NCBI RefSeq assembly: GCF_012113595.1
Contig: NZ_CP050831.1
Coordinates: forward strand, 2,232,001 to 2,296,000
Reading direction: 5' to 3'
Length of the DNA stretch: 64,000 bases
Origin: Bacteroides faecium
GTDB lineage: Bacteria; Bacteroidota; Bacteroidia; Bacteroidales; Bacteroidaceae
The position numbers and the translations under genes are program-made. The notes beneath the pieces were generated by a model. That model was not told the origin of the DNA, searched no databases, and worked only from the letters and a program-made list of their open reading frames with translations. Positions 59,125 through 64,000 of the stretch are shown here, in pieces (positions within the stretch are counted from its first letter, which is position 1; each line of letters starts with the position of its first letter).

Positions 59125-60912
59125 ATGAAAAAGATATATATATTGGCTCTTGCAGCCGCATCCGTATTGCCGTTTTCATCCTGTTCTGATTTTCTGGACA
59201 GGGAACCTATAACCAAGCCTGAGGCCGGCACATTCCTGACCGGCGCGATACAGGTCGAAAACTATATTAACGGGCTTTATATGACATTGCCGTCTTTCCC
59301 TAAATTCGGGCTGGGAGTTCGCAGTGAAGAGAAAAACAGTGATAATATCGTAGCCGAGAAATATGACCAGCGCCTGCATGGGCAATATAATCAGTTCAGC
59401 GGCGCTTCCGACTGGCAGACCGGTTATCAGAATTTGCGTAAAGTGAATTATTTCTTTCACTATTATAATGTCCCCCGAGATCTGGAAAACGAAGATGTGC
59501 TTTCGTTGAAGGGAGAGGCTTACTTTTTCCGTGCTTACTGGCATTTCAACCTGTTGAAGAAGTTTGGCTCTATTCCGGTGATGGATTCTTTTTGGGATGA
59601 GAACGCTACGGTGGCGGGGTTGCAAATTCCGGCAAGGTCGCGCAATGAGGTGGCAAAGTTCATCCTGCAAGACTTGAATGAGGCCAAACTGCTGCTGCAT
59701 TCCCGCAGCAAATATTCCGGTATCCGTGTCAACAAGGAGGCGGCTATGGTCTTGGCTATGAATGTCGCCTTGTATGAAGGTACTTGGGAGAAATATCATG
59801 CGTCGGACGGATTTGCCGCACCGGTAAATGAGTTCGGCTATTTCTTGGGTGAAGTCATTAAATGGGGAGATGAATTATTTAAAAGTGGTATTGGCTTATA
59901 TAAAACAGGGATATATCCGGGCGATGCCTTTGCCGCTTTATTTAATAGTAAGGACTTGTCGGCTATGGATGAAGTCTTGTTGTGGCGAAAATACTCCAAT
60001 GCCGAGGGAGCTTTCCATGCTGTCAATGCTAATCTGAAAGGTGGAATAGTTGATACGGAAGGGGCTGCCGGAATCACGCAGAGCCTGGTTGACAATTACC
60101 TGAACGCGGATGGAAGTTTTATCAATCCTAAGAATGAGAAGTTCAAGGATTTTAAAGAGACATTTAGAGGGCGTGATCCCCGCTTGATCCAGACAGTGAT
60201 GAACGAAGGTGCCAAATATGCTTCTGCCACCACCGCCCGCCCCATGCATCTGGAGGTGTGGAGCGAAAGTCGTGACAAGACAATCAGTGCCCCGAAACTG
60301 GAAGCGGACGGCAGTGCGCGGTCTTTGACTGGCTACCATATCCGTTTGGGCATTGACACTACTTATGTGAACGGTAATTGTGAGACAGCCTTGCCTGTTA
60401 TACGTTATGCGGAAGCACTGCTGGCTTATGCTGAAGCGGCTGCAGAACTAGGACAATGGAATGAGGGAGTTGCGGAAAAGACGTTGAAAGAACTTCGCGG
60501 ACGTGTAGAAGTGACGTATGTGGCTCCTGCGAAGGATGCCAACTTCCCGGATTTTGGCTATGAGTTGACTCCGGTCTTGCAGGAAATCCGTCGGGAACGT
60601 CGCTCTGAACTTGCCTTGCAGGGGTTCCGCCTTGACGACCTGATGCGTTGGAAAGGAGAGAAGTTGATTGTAGGGCAGCGCGGAAAAGGTGCTTATGTGG
60701 GGGACGACTCTATTTTATTCCAGTCTTTCAAGCCAGAGAATCAGGTGAAAATTAGAGAACGCCTGACGTTGGACGATAATGGTTGGGCGGATCCGTTGTC
60801 CGGTACATTGCCCGGCGGTTATCAGTTCCATGCCGATAGGGATTATTTATTGCCTGTCCCGCCTTCTGAACTGGAACTGAACAAGACTTTAGTTCAGAAT
60901 CCGAAATGGTAA
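59125..60912 (+). CDS. SusD-like outer-membrane glycan-binding lipoprotein
   Basis: 595 residues. A lipoprotein signal has Cys20 (VLPFSSC), then SDFLDREPITKPEAGTF, typical of SusD. Helical segments follow (LKGEAYFFRAYWHFNLLKKF, ALLAYAEAAAELGQWNEG), and the C-terminal region QEIRRERRSELALQGFRLDD and DYLLPVPPSELELNKTLVQN is characteristic. It caps the SusC pore. The gene lies between susC and the GH16 lipoprotein gene in one operon. Confidence 0.95.
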   Translation: MKKIYILALAAASVLPFSSCSDFLDREPITKPEAGTFLTGAIQVENYINGLYMTLPSFPKFGLGVRSEEKNSDNIVAEKYDQRLHGQYNQFSGASDWQTGYQNLRKVNYFFHYYNVPRDLENEDVLSLKGEAYFFRAYWHFNLLKKFGSIPVMDSFWDENATVAGLQIPARSRNEVAKFILQDLNEAKLLLHSRSKYSGIRVNKEAAMVLAMNVALYEGTWEKYHASDGFAAPVNEFGYFLGEVIKWGDELFKSGIGLYKTGIYPGDAFAALFNSKDLSAMDEVLLWRKYSNAEGAFHAVNANLKGGIVDTEGAAGITQSLVDNYLNADGSFINPKNEKFKDFKETFRGRDPRLIQTVMNEGAKYASATTARPMHLEVWSESRDKTISAPKLEADGSARSLTGYHIRLGIDTTYVNGNCETALPVIRYAEALLAYAEAAAELGQWNEGVAEKTLKELRGRVEVTYVAPAKDANFPDFGYELTPVLQEIRRERRSELALQGFRLDDLMRWKGEKLIVGQRGKGAYVGDDSILFQSFKPENQVKIRERLTLDDNGWADPLSGTLPGGYQFHADRDYLLPVPPSELELNKTLVQNPKW

Positions 60913-60941
60913 ATACAAATAATGATATAATAGAATACATT

Positions 60942-62897
60942 ATGAAGAAGATTTTCTACGGGTTATTGCCCGCTTGCCTGTTGGTTTTGTCAATGACGGG
61001 CTGTGACGATAATGAAACTATCATTTCCATCGGGGAAACCCGGAACCTGATAGCCGAGATAAGCACTCAAAGTGCGGCGATTGGAGATAAGATAACATAT
61101 TCGGTTAAGATAGACCAGCAGGACAACCGCTTGTCTCTGGAAGAGGATATTGATGTCGCGTTGACTTTCGCGGGAAAGGATAAGAATCAGAAAGATGTTT
61201 CCGCGGCGGATGTTTTCAAGGATTTCGGCGGACATATTGCCCTGAAGAAAGGAGAAAAGCAAGGTTTTGCAGAATTTACGGTAAAAGAGGATTTGCGTAA
61301 TTATCCTGTTTCCGGTACGATAACCGCTTATGTCCGGGGGTATAAGGTCAATGCGGCCGAACGTCCGATTGTTGTGTCCGACAAACATTACACGATAATG
61401 TCCTTGAAGAATAATTCGGATAATACGGTGAAGGAGTACGGCTCGTTTATTCTGGTAGCTACTGTCGGAGCTCCGGCGAAGGAAGATGTGAGCGTTCGTA
61501 TAGATGCCGGTGAGGATGCGGGCAAATTTGAGAATCTGCCCGCGGAGTTGGTTGTCAGGGCAGGATATAAAACAGCGGAATCAGCTTTGGTACGGGTGAA
61601 AGGTCAGACTGGGCCGAATGATTTTACTTCTGTTTCCATGTCATTTTCCACAGGTTCGGAAGAACATCCGGTGTATGGGGATAAGATGGAGATTAAGGTG
61701 ACGGATATAGATGCAGGTTTGGTGCCGGGAACTGAATTGACTAATGAGCAATGGGTTTATACTGATCCGGATCAGATATTTGTTTCTGCCGCTAATAAAA
61801 AGGCTGTTGAGAAGTGGGATGAAGTTAGGGTAGCGTCTGCATTGGAAATAAAAGAAGGAGATCCGCATCCGAATGAATCATTGGCTGCTCAGGGTTGGAC
61901 TTTCCTGAATTCGTTCGAGTTTCATCCGATTGACGCTTTGACGGAGAAAGGGGCAGGCGTTAATGTGTATGGAAATCGTCCTCCACGTTATATGGCAGCA
62001 CAGAATGTCGCCAATACGCAAAAGGTTCAGGCGGTTGTGAACGAGAAATATTCGACGATGACACAGGACGGATATTTGAGAATGTGGTGTGCATATGATC
62101 CGGGACTGGATTGTACTGGTGGAGTGACAGGTAAAAAAGATTATGGTGTTTCCGCTATTTATGCCAGTAAGTTCGACGGCAATCCGAGCGGGGCTGATGG
62201 TTGGGAGGCCAATAACGTGCGTATTCTGCCGGGAACCCGTGTAGAAGTAAGAATCCGTGTACGTGGAAAGAAGCATTCCTTTAATTCTGCTGTTTGGTTC
62301 CAGGGAAACATAAGAGGCGTACAATGGTCTACTTACGGTGAGGTCGACCTTTTGGAGAACCCGTCTAATAAAAATGGAGTTATGAATGGGGCCTGGCAGA
62401 CTTTCCACTGGAATGACAAATCTACTACCTCCGGTGATAAATACAAGCCCACTTCCGGTCAGATGGTAATCAACGATATGGATGTGTTTGATATTTATTG
62501 GATGGAATGGAGAGATAACGGTGAAATAGCTTTAGGTGTCAATGGCAAGGAGAATGTGCGTGTCAAAACAGATGGGACATATACAGGTTCATTGAATGGT
62601 GGCGATACATGGAACAGCTCTACGCACTGGCCGTTTACAGACCAATACAATCCGGAAGGTTTGCATTTGTTGCTTACATTTGCGGGTTGTAATGAATGGT
62701 CATTGGGACAGAGTGTTGCGGAACAGGCTGCGAAAGATGGTAGTTGGGCTAATGACTTCAAGCATATATCTTATCAGGAGAGTAAGACGAGTGAAGACAC
62801 GCCGCGTATGGAGATTGACTGGATACGTTTCTATAAGAAGCCAAATTACAGTTATTATGGAAACGGCACTCCCTCTCGTAACAAACCGATGTATTAA
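60942..62897 (+). CDS. GH16 family surface lipoprotein, endo-acting beta-glycanase
   Basis: 651 residues from the chosen start. The lipobox has Cys21 (LVLSMTGC). About 230 residues of beta-sandwich follow, reading like two Calx-beta or Ig-like repeats (IGDKITYSVKIDQQDN ... GFAEFTVKEDL; YGSFILVATVGAPAKEDVSV). The C-terminal GH16 domain (about 290-640) has the catalytic motif E-x-D-x-x-E at Glu467, Asp469 and Glu472 in YGEVDLLENPS, with WFQGNIRG before it. GH16 enzymes with this spaced motif cut beta-1,3- or mixed beta-glucans, beta-1,3-galactan or sulfated galactans; the substrate is not decided here. An ATG at 60906 overlaps the SusD stop but lacks a signal; 60942 gives a normal lipoprotein. 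Confidence 0.87.
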   Translation: MKKIFYGLLPACLLVLSMTGCDDNETIISIGETRNLIAEISTQSAAIGDKITYSVKIDQQDNRLSLEEDIDVALTFAGKDKNQKDVSAADVFKDFGGHIALKKGEKQGFAEFTVKEDLRNYPVSGTITAYVRGYKVNAAERPIVVSDKHYTIMSLKNNSDNTVKEYGSFILVATVGAPAKEDVSVRIDAGEDAGKFENLPAELVVRAGYKTAESALVRVKGQTGPNDFTSVSMSFSTGSEEHPVYGDKMEIKVTDIDAGLVPGTELTNEQWVYTDPDQIFVSAANKKAVEKWDEVRVASALEIKEGDPHPNESLAAQGWTFLNSFEFHPIDALTEKGAGVNVYGNRPPRYMAAQNVANTQKVQAVVNEKYSTMTQDGYLRMWCAYDPGLDCTGGVTGKKDYGVSAIYASKFDGNPSGADGWEANNVRILPGTRVEVRIRVRGKKHSFNSAVWFQGNIRGVQWSTYGEVDLLENPSNKNGVMNGAWQTFHWNDKSTTSGDKYKPTSGQMVINDMDVFDIYWMEWRDNGEIALGVNGKENVRVKTDGTYTGSLNGGDTWNSSTHWPFTDQYNPEGLHLLLTFAGCNEWSLGQSVAEQAAKDGSWANDFKHISYQESKTSEDTPRMEIDWIRFYKKPNYSYYGNGTPSRNKPMY

Positions 62898-62943
62898 CGG
62901 TTGTTGGAATAAAGATGTTTAACCGAATAAACTTTTATATAGT

Positions 62944-64000
62944 ATGAAGAAGGTTTATCACTTGCTGGGCATTGCACTGCTGGGTACAATAGCGCTGACC
63001 TCTTGTGAAGAGGATAAAATAGTGAATGAAAATACAGGTGGGGAAAACGATGCCGACAAGAATTTGGCTGATTATACGTTTTCTGCCTCTATCAAACAGG
63101 CCGAACCTTTGGCTCGTGCCAATTTGCAGAACGATGTATATACATGGGACAGTGGAGATGCCGTTACCGTATGGAACCGGAATCTCGGAACCGGCTATAA
63201 TTTTACTGTCGCATCTATCGTGACCGGTCATAATGCGGAATTCTCGGGAAAGGCTGCTATGGGGGATAGACACAAGTTGGTCGCTGTCTTCCCCCAAAAA
63301 GAAGCGCAAACGTTTAATGAACTGTCTACATTTTCCATGCCGGATGTTTGTGTGCAGACCGGCAAAACAGCAGAGTTGACAAATACTACTTTTATGGTAG
63401 CTACCGGTGACGTTGCAGAGAATAAAATTCCCGCGTTGACATTTTCACCGTTGACGGCGCTTATCCAGTTCAACCTGAAGAATACTTCAGACCGCGAACT
63501 GAAGATTCGTCGCATCACAGTAGGGAGTGATGACAATGTATTTCCGGCAGAGTTGAAGATTGATGATAACGGAACGGTGCAAAGTCTTTCGGGTATGCGT
63601 AATAAGATTACACTGGAGTTGGGTGAACAAGTGCTTGCTGTCAATGAAACGTTGAATGGCTACCTAAACATATTGCCTACCACTTATGATGACACTCGGC
63701 TGATGAAAGACAAAACAGTGCTGAGTGTGACAGTGAATATTTGGAATGGCGAAACGGAGCAGGATGTTATTGTATTGAAGGAAGTTCAAGTGCAGAATAT
63801 GGAGACAAAAGTTGGTCTTGATATGAACGCTACAGCTTGGCAGTTTGCTGCCGGAAGGCATTATGAAATGAATTTCAATGTCGATTATCGTTTCCAGATA
63901 CCCGAAGAAGGTTATTTGATTGATGAAGATGGTGATATACATATCTATAACAAGAAGGGACTGTTGGGATGGAAACAGATTATGAATGAGCATCGGAAGG
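62944..64000 (+). CDS. Fimbrillin-like surface lipoprotein (cut by window edge)
   Basis: 352 codons are inside the window with no stop. The lipobox has Cys21 (GTIALTSC). The following 280 residues resemble the fimbrillin-like fold of Bacteroidota (NLADYTFSASIKQAEP, WDSGDAVTVWNR, LTFSPLTALIQFNLKN, AGRHYEMNFNVDY). The last part visible (DEDGDIHIYNKKGLLGWKQI) looks like the lead-in of a further module, of the kind found before GLUG-type repeats. It is the fourth gene of the HTCS PUL, 46 bases after the GH16 gene, where a surface glycan-binding protein is expected. The assignment as a binding protein is from position only. Confidence 0.75.
   Translation, partial: MKKVYHLLGIALLGTIALTSCEEDKIVNENTGGENDADKNLADYTFSASIKQAEPLARANLQNDVYTWDSGDAVTVWNRNLGTGYNFTVASIVTGHNAEFSGKAAMGDRHKLVAVFPQKEAQTFNELSTFSMPDVCVQTGKTAELTNTTFMVATGDVAENKIPALTFSPLTALIQFNLKNTSDRELKIRRITVGSDDNVFPAELKIDDNGTVQSLSGMRNKITLELGEQVLAVNETLNGYLNILPTTYDDTRLMKDKTVLSVTVNIWNGETEQDVIVLKEVQVQNMETKVGLDMNATAWQFAAGRHYEMNFNVDYRFQIPEEGYLIDEDGDIHIYNKKGLLGWKQIMNEHRK

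Noticed and set aside
1..64000. tRNA, rRNA, insertion sequences or prophage genes
   Set aside because: I read all intergenic stretches and found no cloverleaf, transposase, integrase or terminal direct repeats. The window looks like stable chromosome.

Overview
The window is chromosomal DNA of a gut Bacteroides species (phylum Bacteroidota). The evidence is: SusC/SusD pairs, a one-polypeptide hybrid two-component regulator, many lipoprotein and TonB-dependent outer-membrane proteins, starts without Shine-Dalgarno sequences, and Bacteroides-type -7 promoter elements (TAnnTTTG) at the expected distance before most transcription units. From memory, the gene order around pta-ackA and the arabinogalactan-type enzymes resembles that of Bacteroides thetaiotaomicron. 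The species cannot be fixed from sequence alone. I see no rRNA, tRNA, CRISPR array, insertion sequence, phage or integration gene.

Region 1 (1-9565, minus strand) is one long gene train: a TonB-dependent receptor, a DUF4876 lipoprotein with a CGGC motif, a DUF6850 outer-membrane barrel, a fimbrillin-like lipoprotein with a FISUMP-type C-terminus, a small lipoprotein with a CTHTCKH motif, a PepSY-type membrane protein, and an ABC-2-type transporter (ATPase plus the first 17 codons of its permease). The make-up suggests uptake or handling of a metal or metal complex, but the substrate is unknown. It is the best candidate here for an undescribed system.

Region 2 (9566-23242) is mostly housekeeping: asd, a CPA2-type cation/proton antiporter with a USP-like tail, tcdA and lolD in one operon, a helix-hairpin-helix protein behind a sodium symporter, a VanZ-like protein, murF, an orphan TPR histidine kinase, and the folP-cdaA pair.

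Region 3 (23243-36753) is a block of secreted glycosidases on the plus strand: GH35, GH43-like, GH51 and GH97, then a second unit of GH154, GH43 (subfamily-24 type), GH145 and GH105. Together these fit stepwise removal of rhamnose, glucuronic acid, arabinose and galactose from type II arabinogalactan side chains. The block has no SusC/D pair or regulator of its own.

Region 4 (36762-42368) holds a GNAT and a DUF2156 gene, lrgB-lrgA, and divergently pta-ackA, the acetate-forming ATP pathway. Region 5 (42544-50581) holds an orphan SusC/SusD pair, a possible small RNA or micro-ORF locus, a YwqK/MORN-repeat protein and a family 2 glycosyltransferase. Region 6 (50784-64000) holds radC and a polysaccharide utilisation locus: a hybrid two-component regulator divergent from susC, susD, a GH16 surface lipoprotein, and a fimbrillin-like lipoprotein cut by the window edge.

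The intergenic DNA carries a striking structural signal: three separate clusters of short palindromes, different in sequence, each phased at exactly 22 bp (2200-2307, 11098-11181, 31396-31456).
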